The translations under genes were made by a program, and so were the position numbers. Under the pieces are notes generated by a model, which worked only from the letters and a program-made list of their open reading frames with translations, was not told the DNA's origin and did no database searches. From positions 124,001 through 188,000 of the forward strand of contig CAVTAP010000008.1 in the NCBI GenBank assembly GCA_963732695.1: a stretch of DNA of 64,000 nucleotides, in the 5' to 3' direction. Positions 18,555 to 25,932 of this stretch are shown here, one piece after another (positions within the stretch are counted from its first letter, which is position 1; the number at the start of each line of letters is the position of its first letter). This DNA comes from CADEDH01 sp963732695 (GTDB lineage: Bacteria > Actinomycetota > Acidimicrobiia > Acidimicrobiales > SZUA-35).

Positions 18555-19201
18555 GGCCGGAACGTGTCGGCGATCAGGCGATGGTCGCCGGCCGTCTTCG
18601 GCCGCTGCAGCTCGTACAGGTGGGGAAACTCCAGCCACCCGCACACCGCGTCCCACAACCGGACGGCCGCCTCCCCCCGGGGCGGGTCGATGAGCACGGG
18701 CCCGAACAGGCACTGCTCGTCGCCTGCCCCGTCGGCGGGCGGGAAGAACAGCGTCGGCACCCCGAACCCGCCGGCCGCCACCACCTTGTCGTGCTCGGCC
18801 CGCACCTCGTCGTGGGTGGTGGGGTCGGCGATCGACGCCTCCACCAGGTCGGGGTCAAGCCCCAGCTCGCCCAGCAGGTGGCGGGCCACCGCCGGCTCGT
18901 GGGGCTTGTGCCCGTCCTCGTGCAGGGCCTTGCCGGTGGCGGCGTACCAGCGGTCGAGGTGGTCCATGTCCAGGCGCCGCAGCAGGGCCCCGATCCGCAT
19001 CATCGACCAGCCGTAGCTCCAGTCCCGCTCCCACGGGTGCTTCTTGCCTTCCTGGCGGTTGATCTCCTCCAGCGAGAAGAACCGCCAGTTCACGGTGAGG
19101 CCGAGCTGGTCCCTCACGTCTCGCATCCACAGCGACGTCTGATAGGCGAAGGGGCACATGACGTCGAAGTGGAAGTCGACGGTGGTGGGGCGGGCGGCCA
19201 T
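18488..19201 (-). CDS. DsbA-family thioredoxin-fold protein
   Basis: 237 residues from ATG 19201, preceded by GGAGGT. The N-terminal VDFHFDVMCPFAYQTS has the DsbA/HCCA-isomerase-like motif, but the second cysteine of CxxC is replaced (CPFA). That pattern fits glutathione- or mycothiol-dependent isomerases and nitroreductases rather than disulfide oxidases. The cis-Pro segment GGFGVPTLFF near residue 150 completes the fold. No signal peptide, so it is cytoplasmic. Related actinobacterial proteins use mycothiol; that cofactor is inferred here. Confidence 0.82.
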   Translation of the reverse strand: MAARPTTVDFHFDVMCPFAYQTSLWMRDVRDQLGLTVNWRFFSLEEINRQEGKKHPWERDWSYGWSMMRIGALLRRLDMDHLDRWYAATGKALHEDGHKPHEPAVARHLLGELGLDPDLVEASIADPTTHDEVRAEHDKVVAAGGFGVPTLFFPPADGAGDEQCLFGPVLIDPPRGEAAVRLWDAVCGWLEFPHLYELQRPKTAGDHRLIADTFRPYLEARDWLSINRGKVVSLDNR

Positions 19202-19278
19202 GGGCGGCACCTCCGGCTCGTGGGTCTGCTGGTGCCAGCTTGGCGGCCGGGCCGCCCCCGGGCAAGCTCCGTCCGCCG

Positions 19279-19812
19279 TCAGGCTGCGCCCTTCGACGGG
19301 GGCAGCACGTCGGCCAGCAGGGTGTCCCAGTCGGCGATGCCGCAGCCGTCGGCCCGGTCGACGGTGGTGTCGATGGCCTCGCCGTCGAGCTCGCCCGTGA
19401 TCGTGGCCACGTCGGGCCCGCCGTAGATGTCGGTGCAGGCCTGGTCGGCGGGGGCCCCCGTGGTCAGCCGCTCCACGACGTCGGCCGCACCGAGCCGGGT
19501 GCAGGCGGCGGCGCCGTCGACGCCGTCGACCGCCGGGGTCACAGGGAACGTGTCGCCCAGGCAACCGATGGTGTAGCGCACGGGGTCGGTGTCGGGCCGG
19601 GTGATCTCGATCTCGATCGTGCCGATCGCACCGCCGCCCCCGCCGATGGGGTTGATGGCACCGGGGTTGGCGGCCGGATCGGTGCCCGAGCTGTCGGGGC
19701 CGGCGGTGGCGGGCGTGGTGACGTCGTCGCCGGAGCCGCAGGCGGCCAGGGCGAGGCTGAGCAGAAGGGCGGCGGCACCGGCCGCCTTGGGGGGTCGTCT
19801 CATCATGGCCAT
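19279..19812 (-). CDS. SSI-like protease-inhibitor lipoprotein
   Basis: About 177 residues (starts at 19812, 19806 or 19803). The signal peptide ends in the lipobox LALAAC, so the protein should be lipid-anchored outside. After a Thr/Ser/Asp/Gly linker comes a domain matching subtilisin-inhibitor (SSI) proteins: four cysteines (IGCLGD, AACTRL, QACTDIYGGP, DGCGIADW), the VATITGELDG strand and the DRADGCGIADWDTLL ending. In SSI the bait residue P1 follows the third cysteine by two; here that position is Asp, unlike the Met/Lys of Streptomyces inhibitors. It may inhibit an acid-specific protease or may not inhibit at all. Confidence 0.75.
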   Translation of the reverse strand: MAMMRRPPKAAGAAALLLSLALAACGSGDDVTTPATAGPDSSGTDPAANPGAINPIGGGGGAIGTIEIEITRPDTDPVRYTIGCLGDTFPVTPAVDGVDGAAACTRLGAADVVERLTTGAPADQACTDIYGGPDVATITGELDGEAIDTTVDRADGCGIADWDTLLADVLPPSKGAA

Positions 19813-19905
19813 GAGACGACGGAGGCGCCCGGTTGGTTCCCGGGCGCCGCCACCCCGGCGGAGAGAAGGTGGGCACCGTCGGTCGAGCCTCCGGTGCCGG
19901 CGGGT

Positions 19906-19911
19906 TACGAT
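19906..19911 (+). promoter_or_regulatory. Leaderless -10 box TACGAT
   Basis: TACGAT lies 7 bases before ATG 19919. This favours 19919 over the in-frame ATG at 19910. Confidence 0.45.
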
Positions 19912-19918
19912 GCGGGCC

Positions 19919-20452
19919 ATGGTGTTCCATCATCGGCTCGGGCCCGAGCTGACCGCCGCGGAGCTCCACGCCGTCCTGGCCCTCCGGGTGGCCGTGTTCG
20001 TGGTGGAGCAGGCCTGCCCCTACCCCGAGGTGGACGGGCGCGACCTCGATGCCGGCACCGGCCACCGGTGGCTGGCCGACGACATCGGCGTCGCCTGCTA
20101 CCTGCGCACCCTCCTCGATCCGGCCGACGGCGGGGCCGTCCGCATCGGCCGGGTGGTGACCCGGGCCGACCGCCGGGGCCAGGGCCTGGCCGCCCGGCTC
20201 CTGGGCGACACCCTGACCGATGGCGATGCCGGCGGGCACCCCACGGTGCTGGCGGCCCAGACCCGCCTGCAGGCGTGGTACGAAGGCTTCGGCTACGCCG
20301 TCAGCGGGCCCGAGTTCCTCGACGACGGCGTGCCCCATGTGCCCATGCACCGCCCGGCCCGGTCCGCCGGCCCGGTGCCGGTAGGCCACCACGAGCCGGC
20401 CCGGCCGGGCCACGACCAGCCGGCGCGGCCGGGAAGGGAAGCGAGATGCTGA
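19919..20452 (+). CDS. GNAT-family N-acetyltransferase (ElaA-like)
   Basis: 177 residues. Matches ElaA-type GNATs: ELHAVLALRVAVFVVEQACPYPEVDGRDLD at the start, VRIGRVVTRADRRGQGLAARLL as the acetyl-CoA-binding motif A, and QTRLQAWYEGFGYAVSGPEFLDDGVPH at the end. The Cys and His in these blocks are usual in the group. The C-terminus adds a repeated Arg/Pro/His tail (two copies of PARPG). The stop overlaps the next start by 7 bases, giving coupling to the membrane protein. Substrate unknown. Confidence 0.85.
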   Translation: MVFHHRLGPELTAAELHAVLALRVAVFVVEQACPYPEVDGRDLDAGTGHRWLADDIGVACYLRTLLDPADGGAVRIGRVVTRADRRGQGLAARLLGDTLTDGDAGGHPTVLAAQTRLQAWYEGFGYAVSGPEFLDDGVPHVPMHRPARSAGPVPVGHHEPARPGHDQPARPGREARC

Positions 20453-21066
20453 TCGACCTGCTGCTCGAAGGGTTCCGGGCGTCGTGGTTGCCGTCGTCGC
20501 TGCTGCTGCTCGTGCCCGGCATCGCCGCCCTGCTGGCGGCCCAGGAGCGGTTCTCCAACACCTGGCTGGGCTACGCCTTCGCCGCCGGCGTGGTGAGCTG
20601 GCTCCGCTTCACCGGGATCGTCGGCTCCTGGCCCCTGCTGGGGGTGGCGCTGGCTCTGGCCGCCGCCGGCGTGGTGCTGATGGCGGCCCGGGTCGACACC
20701 GGCCGGGTGGTGGGCTCGATCGGCGGGATGCTGGCCGGCGCCGCCGGGGCCCTGCTGTGGCAACCGCTGGTGGGCCGGCACCTGGGTCTGCTGCTGGTGG
20801 ACCTCAAGGGCCGGGGATTCCCCGGCGCCTTCAACCTCGCCGCCTACCTGCTGGGCGTGCTGTGGTGGCTCGTCGCCCTGGCCGCGGTGCTGGGGGTCCA
20901 GGCCTGGGTGGGCCGCAGGGGCCCGACCCGGTTGAGCGGCATGGTGGGCCGGATCAAGCTGGCCCAATCGTGGACCGGTGGCACCGTGCTGGCGCTCCTG
21001 GCCCTCATCGCCGCCCTGGGGGCGAACGACGCCGTGGCCAGCCGCCTCATCGAGTGGAGCCTGTAG
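20446..21066 (+). CDS. Polytopic membrane protein, 206 residues
   Basis: Six or so hydrophobic segments: SLLLLVPGIAALLA, LGYAFAAGVVSWL, LLGVALALAAAGVVLMAA, VVGSIGGMLAGAAGALLW, LAAYLLGVLWWLVALAAVLGV and VLALLALIAALGAND. A basic cytoplasmic-like loop (WVGRRGPTRLSGMVGRIKLAQ) precedes the last helix. It is coupled by overlap to the GNAT gene and preceded by AAGGGA. Layout loosely resembles cytochrome-biogenesis/CcdA-like proteins, but diagnostic Cys residues are absent. Function unknown. Confidence 0.7.
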   Translation: MLIDLLLEGFRASWLPSSLLLLVPGIAALLAAQERFSNTWLGYAFAAGVVSWLRFTGIVGSWPLLGVALALAAAGVVLMAARVDTGRVVGSIGGMLAGAAGALLWQPLVGRHLGLLLVDLKGRGFPGAFNLAAYLLGVLWWLVALAAVLGVQAWVGRRGPTRLSGMVGRIKLAQSWTGGTVLALLALIAALGANDAVASRLIEWSL

Positions 21067-21072
21067 CGGGCC

Positions 21073-21119
21073 TTCTGCATCGCGAAAACCCTGGAAAACG
21101 GGGGTTTCGTGACGCAGAA
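21073..21119. terminator. Hairpin between convergent genes
   Basis: TTCTGC-ATCGCGAAAACCC pairs with GGGTTTCGTGACGCAGAA, near-perfect 19-base arms with a 9-base loop, just after the membrane-protein stop. It faces nadB from the other side and includes the A-rich GAAAACC tract expected of a stronger terminator. Confidence 0.6.
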
Positions 21120-21200
21120 CGGCGGCGTGTCGCGATTTTCGTCGCGCAGTTCGGCGGTGGGGGGCGGGGGCGAGGCGGTGGGGGCGGGGCGGGCCCGTGA

Positions 21201-22943
21201 TCAGCCGGCGAGGGCGACGGCGGGCGCAGCCGAGCCGGCCAGGCGCCACACCCGGGCCGGGGCGGGCGGCGGGGATACCAGCCGGCGGGCGGCCTGGGTC
21301 GGGTCGAGGTGAGGATGGTCGGACCGGAAGTGGGCCCCCCGGCTCTCGGTGCGGGCCAGCCCGGACGACAGCACCAGCCGGGCCACGGTCAGGGCCGATC
21401 GGGCCCGGGGGTCGGCAGCGGCGTCGCCGTCGAGGCCGGACAGGGCGTCGAGCGAGGCCTCCATGCCGTCGCGGTGGCGCACCACCCCGGCCCCGTCCCA
21501 CAGCGCAGCCCGGACCCGGGGAAGCACCGACCCGGCAGGACCAGCGGCGCCGCCCGAGGGCAGGGCTGCGTCGGCGGGGAGCCAGAGTGGGCCGTCGGCG
21601 GGGCGGGCGTCTCCGGTGGCCACCGCATCGGCCACCCGGCGACCCATCACCAGCCCTTCGAGCAGCGAGTTGGAGGCCAGGCGGTTCCCGCCGTGCAGCC
21701 CCGACGACGCCACCTCGCCGGCGGCCCACAGGCCGGGCCGGGAGGTGCGGCCCCGATCGTCCACCGCCACCCCACCCATGCAGTAATGGGCGGCCGGCGT
21801 GACCGGCAACAGGTCCACCCGGGGATCCAGCCCGTGCTCCATGGCCAGGGCGAACACCGTGGGGAAGCGGTGGGGGAAGGCGTCGCCGACGGCCGAGCGG
21901 GCGTCGAGGCATGGCGCCAGGCCGTCCTGGAGCTGGCGGTAGTTGGCCCGGGCCACCACGTCCCGGGGGGCCAGCTCGGCGTCGGGGTGCTCGCCCACCA
22001 TGTACCGCTCACCCCGGGTGTTCACCAGCACCGCCCCCTCGCCCCGCAGGGCCTCGGTGAGCAGGGGCAGTCGGGCCGCCCGGCCACCGGCGTCAGCAGC
22101 GGCGCCGCCCACCGCGCCCCCGGTGCCGGTGCCGGGTCCTGAGGCCCGGGTGACGTCGAGGGCGGTGGGATGGAACTGGACGAGCTCCAGGTCGGCCACG
22201 GTGACCCCGGCCCGGGCGGCCAGGGCGATGCCGGCCCCGGTCACGTCGGCCGGCACCGTGGTGCGGGCGAAGCAGTGGCCGTAGCCGCCGGTGGCCAGGA
22301 TCACGGCGGGGGCCAGCAGGGCCTCGCGCCGGCCGCCGGGCCCGGCCACCACCACTCCCACCACCCGCTCGCCGCCGGGGCCGCCGCGGATCAGGTCGAG
22401 GGCGGTGGTGTGCTCGGCCAACTCGATGGCGGGGCGGGCCCGCACGGCGGCGGCCAGCGTGGCCACCACGGCCGCCCCGGTGGCGTCGCCGTTGGCGTGG
22501 ACGATGCGGCGCCGGGAGTGGCCGGCCTCCCGCCCCAGGGCCAGCGAGCCGTCGCCGGCCCGGTCGAACCCGATACCCAGGGTCACCAGCGTGTCGATGA
22601 CGTCGGGGCCGCCGTCGGCCAGGATGCTGGCCAGCCGGGGGTCGCCGATACCGGCGGCCACGGCCACCGTGTCGTCGGCGTGGAGGGCGGGGTGGTCGTC
22701 GGCCCCGATGGCGGCGGCCACGCCGCCCTGGGCCAGGGGGCTGGAGCCGGCGGCACCCACCCGCCCCTCGGTCACGATCACGCAACCCACCCCGTGGCTG
22801 TCGAGCCCGAGGGCGGCCGACAACCCGGCCACCCCGGCTCCCAGCACCACGGCCGGGACCCGGCGGGCCACGAGCTCCTCGCCCCCCGCCGTCTCCAGCC
22901 GCAGGCGATCCACCGGGCCGAACGGCAGCCCGCCCCCGGTCAC
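21201..22943 (-). CDS. nadB: L-aspartate oxidase
   Basis: 580 residues, family length about 540. FAD-binding N-terminus VVLGAGVAGLSAALGLDSHG, the SSPLAQGGVAAAIGADD segment, VILATGGYGHCFART, the active-site block VQFHPTALD, the HYCMGGVAVDDRGRTSRPGLWAAGEV motif and GGNRLASNSLLEGLV. It oxidises L-aspartate to iminoaspartate, the first step of de novo NAD synthesis. It starts at GTG 22943, which overlaps the nadA stop (GTGA), so nadA-nadB are one transcript. No nadC follows; that gene must be elsewhere. Regulation is discussed under the operator at 24039. Confidence 0.96.
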   Translation of the reverse strand: MTGGGLPFGPVDRLRLETAGGEELVARRVPAVVLGAGVAGLSAALGLDSHGVGCVIVTEGRVGAAGSSPLAQGGVAAAIGADDHPALHADDTVAVAAGIGDPRLASILADGGPDVIDTLVTLGIGFDRAGDGSLALGREAGHSRRRIVHANGDATGAAVVATLAAAVRARPAIELAEHTTALDLIRGGPGGERVVGVVVAGPGGRREALLAPAVILATGGYGHCFARTTVPADVTGAGIALAARAGVTVADLELVQFHPTALDVTRASGPGTGTGGAVGGAAADAGGRAARLPLLTEALRGEGAVLVNTRGERYMVGEHPDAELAPRDVVARANYRQLQDGLAPCLDARSAVGDAFPHRFPTVFALAMEHGLDPRVDLLPVTPAAHYCMGGVAVDDRGRTSRPGLWAAGEVASSGLHGGNRLASNSLLEGLVMGRRVADAVATGDARPADGPLWLPADAALPSGGAAGPAGSVLPRVRAALWDGAGVVRHRDGMEASLDALSGLDGDAAADPRARSALTVARLVLSSGLARTESRGAHFRSDHPHLDPTQAARRLVSPPPAPARVWRLAGSAAPAVALAG

Positions 22944-24001
22944 CGGCCGGCCACCGATGCGCCCACCGCCGTGACGGAGGGGGCGGCCGAGATCTCCAGC
23001 ATCCGGTCCACCGAACGGCGGGCCCGGACGGCCACGTCGGCCGGCACCAGCACCTCGGTGGTCATGGTCTCGAGCGACCGGCGGATCTTGTCGAGCGTGA
23101 TCCGCTTCATGTGGGGGCACAGGTTGCAGGGCCGGATGAACTCGACGTCGGGCACCTCGACGGCCACGTTGTCGGACATCGAGCACTCGGTCACCATCAC
23201 CACCCGGTTGGGGCGGTTGCCCTTCACCCAGTTGATCATCCCCGAGGTGGAGCCGACGTAGTCGGCCTCGGCCAGCACGTCGGGCGGGCACTCGGGGTGG
23301 GCGATGATCGAGATGCCCTCGAACTGGGCCCGGTAGTCGCGCAGCTCGGCCCCGGTGAACCGCTCGTGGACCTCGCACGCTCCCTGCCACCGGATCACCT
23401 GCTTGGTGGTCTGGGTGGCCACCCAGGCCCCGAGGTACTGGTCGGGCAGGAAGATCACCCGGTCGCCGGGGAGCGACTCCACCACCTGCAGAGCGTTGGA
23501 CGACGTGCAGCAGATGTCGACCTCGGCCTTCACCTCGGCCGTGGTGTTGACGTAACAGACCACCGGCACCCCGGGGTAGCGCTGACGCAGCAGCCGGATG
23601 TCGGCCGCCGTGATCGACTCGGCCAGCGAGCAGCCAGCCTCGGGATCGGGGATCAGGACGGTCTTGTCGGGGCAGGTGATCTTGGCCGTCTCGGCCATGA
23701 AGTGGACACCGGCCAGCACGATCACGTCGGCGTCGGTGCGGGCCGCCTCCTGGGCCAGCGCCAGGGAGTCGCCGGTGATGTCGGCCACGGTGTGGTAGAT
23801 GTCGGGCGTCATGTAGTTGTGGGCCAACACGATGGCGTTGCGCTCGACCTTGAGGGCGTTGATGGCATCGATCGTGGGCCGGAGCGCCGCCAGCTCCTCG
23901 GCCGGTAGCTGCCGGGCGGACGGCTCGGCCCGCACCTCGAGTTTCTGAGCCTCGAGCTTGATGGGGGTCGGCTGTGGCTTCGGCGAACCGTTGGCGGTCA
24001 T
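22940..24001 (-). CDS. nadA: Quinolinate synthase
   Basis: 353 residues. Condenses iminoaspartate with dihydroxyacetone phosphate to quinolinate using a [4Fe-4S] cluster. Family blocks: IVLAHNYMTPDIYH, VLAGVHFMAETAKI, ICCTSSNA, AHPECPPDV, GSTSGMINWV and the cluster-region RPCNLCPHMKRIT near the C-terminus. Conserved Cys residues are all present. First gene of the nadAB operon, with a GGAG ribosome site. Its promoter contains two direct copies of a palindromic operator. Expected partner is the nadB product translated next. Confidence 0.97.
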   Translation of the reverse strand: MTANGSPKPQPTPIKLEAQKLEVRAEPSARQLPAEELAALRPTIDAINALKVERNAIVLAHNYMTPDIYHTVADITGDSLALAQEAARTDADVIVLAGVHFMAETAKITCPDKTVLIPDPEAGCSLAESITAADIRLLRQRYPGVPVVCYVNTTAEVKAEVDICCTSSNALQVVESLPGDRVIFLPDQYLGAWVATQTTKQVIRWQGACEVHERFTGAELRDYRAQFEGISIIAHPECPPDVLAEADYVGSTSGMINWVKGNRPNRVVMVTECSMSDNVAVEVPDVEFIRPCNLCPHMKRITLDKIRRSLETMTTEVLVPADVAVRARRSVDRMLEISAAPSVTAVGASVAGR

Positions 24002-24038
24002 GTCGTGCTCCGTCCTTGTCGACGACGAGCGAGCTTCC

Positions 24039-24080
24039 TTATGCTCGACTTGAGCATAATAATACTCATCCTGAGCACAA
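24039..24080 (-). promoter_or_regulatory. nadA promoter with tandem operators, probably NrtR sites
   Basis: TTATGCTC-GACTT-GAGCATAA (24039-24059) is a perfect 21-bp inverted repeat. A second copy, TACTCATCCTGAGCA (24063-24077), matches its core TGCTCGACTTGAGCA at 11 of 15 positions and is spaced exactly 21 bp away, two helical turns. On the minus strand, -35 TTGTGC (24075-24080) and -10 TATGCT (24053-24058), 16 bases apart, fall within the two sites, so a bound repressor would block RNA polymerase. An NrtR-type gene lies 2-3 kb away (25933-26886), which is the likely regulator. Confidence 0.65.
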
Positions 24081-24147
24081 GTGCAAGAGGGTCTGTCAAC
24101 CCGGCGTTCAGCTCCCGTACACGCTGATCATTGGCCGTACACGCTGA

Positions 24148-25116
24148 TCACGGGCCGTAAACGGCTGCCAGCTCGCCGGCGATGCGGGCCAGATGGTCCC
24201 GCACACCGGGGGGAGACAGCACCTCGATGGCCCGGCCGAACCCGGCGATCTCGGCCGCCAGTGAGTACTCGTTCCAGGCCCGGATCTCCACCTCGGCCCG
24301 GCCGTCGGGCCCGGCCGCCCCCACCCGCACCCGCTCCCCCAGCAGGCGGCGCACGAAGCCCGCCATCGTGTGGTCGACCAGGGCCCGGGCCTGCACCGGC
24401 AGGCGGATCTCGTCGACGTCGGCGGTGATGGCGGCCCACGCCTCGGCCAGATCGAAGTCGGGTGGGCGGACCACGGCCTCGCCCGTCGGCTCCACCCCCC
24501 GCACCCGGTCCACCCGGAACGTGCGACGGCCGGCGTCGGTGCCGGCCACCAGATACCAGCGGCCGGCCTTGGCCGCCAGGCCCCACGGGTCGACGGCCCG
24601 ACGGGTCACCGCCCCCACCCGGTCGACGTAGTCGAGCCAGATCCGCTCGGCGTCGATGACGGCGTCCTGCACCGCCGCCAGATGCTCGGGCTCGGCCGCC
24701 GGGGGCGGGGCGGCCAGGCTGCGGGTACCGGCGCCGTCCCACCCTTTCGGGTCGAGCACCACGGCGTCGGCCGCCGCCTCGGCCCGGTCCCGCAGGGGCT
24801 CGGGCAGGGCCCGCACCAGCTTGCGCAGGGCGGCCCGCAGCTCGGGGGTGGCGGCCCGGGGCCCGGCCAGCACGAACAGGGCCCGGGTCTCGGCCGCCGA
24901 CAGGCCCGACAGGTCGGTGCGGCCGTCGCCCAGCAGGTGCCAGCCGCCGCCCCGGCCCTGGGTGGAATACACCGGCAGCCCGGCCATCGACAGCGCCTCC
25001 AGGTCGCGCCGGGCCGTGCGTTCGCTCACCTCCAACTCGTCGGCCACCTCGGCCGCCGTCACCCTCCCCCGCCGCTGCAGGAGCAGCAGCACCGCCACCA
25101 ACCGATCGGCTCGCAT
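24148..25116 (-). CDS. WYL-domain DeoR/YafY-type transcriptional regulator
   Basis: 322 residues. N-terminal winged helix: MRADRLVAVLLLLQRRGRVT, then VADELEVSERTARRDLEALS, with the wing at GGWHLL. The middle and C-terminus form the WYL ligand-binding domain (DAERIWLDYVDRVGAVTRR, PWGLAAKAGRWYLVAG) and its extension (FGRAIEVLSPPGVRDHLA). Such proteins sense small molecules or nucleotides. ATG 25116 is chosen at the HTH start; upstream ATG codons are less plausible. It is divergent from the DinB-fold gene, with a palindrome in between that may be its operator. Confidence 0.9.
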   Translation of the reverse strand: MRADRLVAVLLLLQRRGRVTAAEVADELEVSERTARRDLEALSMAGLPVYSTQGRGGGWHLLGDGRTDLSGLSAAETRALFVLAGPRAATPELRAALRKLVRALPEPLRDRAEAAADAVVLDPKGWDGAGTRSLAAPPPAAEPEHLAAVQDAVIDAERIWLDYVDRVGAVTRRAVDPWGLAAKAGRWYLVAGTDAGRRTFRVDRVRGVEPTGEAVVRPPDFDLAEAWAAITADVDEIRLPVQARALVDHTMAGFVRRLLGERVRVGAAGPDGRAEVEIRAWNEYSLAAEIAGFGRAIEVLSPPGVRDHLARIAGELAAVYGP

Positions 25117-25136
25117 GAATCCGAGTTTCTCAGATA

Positions 25137-25159
25137 AACCGGTCAACAGGTGACCGGTT
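25137..25159. promoter_or_regulatory. Operator palindrome between WYL regulator and DinB-fold gene
   Basis: AACCGGTCA-ACAGG-TGACCGGTT, a perfect 9+9 inverted repeat, ends at the base before ATG 25160. It is the only strong palindrome in this divergent spacer, so the WYL regulator is the natural candidate binder. Confidence 0.55.
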
Positions 25160-25846
25160 ATGAGTGTCATTGTCGACGGCATGACCACTCAGCAGATCCC
25201 CCAGACCCTCCCCGCCGACCCTCGGCCCCAGTTCGCCGCCGCCTACGCCACGGCCGGCAAGGTGATCGCCGGCGTGCAGGCCGACCAGATGGGCCGGCCC
25301 ACCCCGTGCGACGGCATGAACGTGGCCCAGCTGATGGGCCATCTGCGTATGGTGGCCGACCGGGTGGCCCGGATGGGCCGCAGCGAGGAGCTGTTCGACC
25401 ACGTGACCGAGCCGCCGCCACCGGCCGACGGCGATCACGGCCGCTGGTGGGCCGAGGCGGGCGACGCCATCACCGTCGCCTGGACCGATCAGCGCCTCAC
25501 CGAACCGGTGGTCCTGCCCTGGATGCAGGGCACCGGGGCCGACGCCCTGGCCGGCTACGTCAACGAGGTCACCGTGCACACCTGGGACCTGGCCCGGGCC
25601 ACCGGCCAGGCGGTGGCGTGGGACGACGAGGCGGTGGGCGTGGGCCTGGCCGCCCTACAGGCCGTGCTGCCCGGCGCCGGCCGCACGGCGATGTTCGAGG
25701 CCATGAAGGCCGAGATGCCGCCGGAGATGGCCGACTTCGAGCTGCCGTTCGCCGAGCCGGTGGAGGGCACCGACAGCGACGCCCCGCTCATCGAGCGCTC
25801 CGTCGCCTACAACGGCCGCAACCCGGCCTGGGCCGCCCAGCCCTGA
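25160..25846 (+). CDS. TIGR03086-like DinB/mycothiol maleylpyruvate isomerase-fold protein
   Basis: 228 residues (or 221 from ATG 25181). Matches the actinobacterial group of metal-binding four-helix proteins: PTPCDGMNVAQLMGHL carries the first His, NEVTVHTWDLARATGQ the second His and Asp. Members use mycothiol or act as thiol-S-transferases; many are uncharacterised. The palindrome touches ATG 25160, which suggests the true start may be 25181. Divergent from the WYL regulator, which likely controls it. Convergent with the nrtR-like gene across a double palindrome. Confidence 0.78.
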   Translation: MSVIVDGMTTQQIPQTLPADPRPQFAAAYATAGKVIAGVQADQMGRPTPCDGMNVAQLMGHLRMVADRVARMGRSEELFDHVTEPPPPADGDHGRWWAEAGDAITVAWTDQRLTEPVVLPWMQGTGADALAGYVNEVTVHTWDLARATGQAVAWDDEAVGVGLAALQAVLPGAGRTAMFEAMKAEMPPEMADFELPFAEPVEGTDSDAPLIERSVAYNGRNPAWAAQP

Positions 25847-25862
25847 CGCCCGCCCCCACCGC

Positions 25863-25907
25863 AACTCTGACGTCGGATACCGCCAAGCGGTACGCCACGT
25901 CAGAGTT
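25863..25907. terminator. Nested palindrome between convergent genes
   Basis: Outer arms AACTCTGACGT (25863-25873) and ACGTCAGAGTT (25897-25907); inner TACCGC-CAA-GCGGTA (25878-25892). It starts 16 bases after the DinB-fold stop and faces nrtR from the other side, so it fits a bidirectional terminator. Confidence 0.6.
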
Positions 25908-25932
25908 CCGGTGTCAGAAGGGGAGGTGAGGA

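Noticed and set aside
18488..20413. Long open frame joining the DsbA-like gene to upstream sequence
   Set aside because: Only the last ~237 residues carry the fold; GGAGGT before ATG 19201 marks the real start, and the rest overlaps the lipoprotein and GNAT genes.
21201..23390. nadB extended to 729 residues
   Set aside because: The extra part overlaps nadA on the same strand and has no FAD-enzyme sequence; the GTGA overlap at 22940 gives a natural start.
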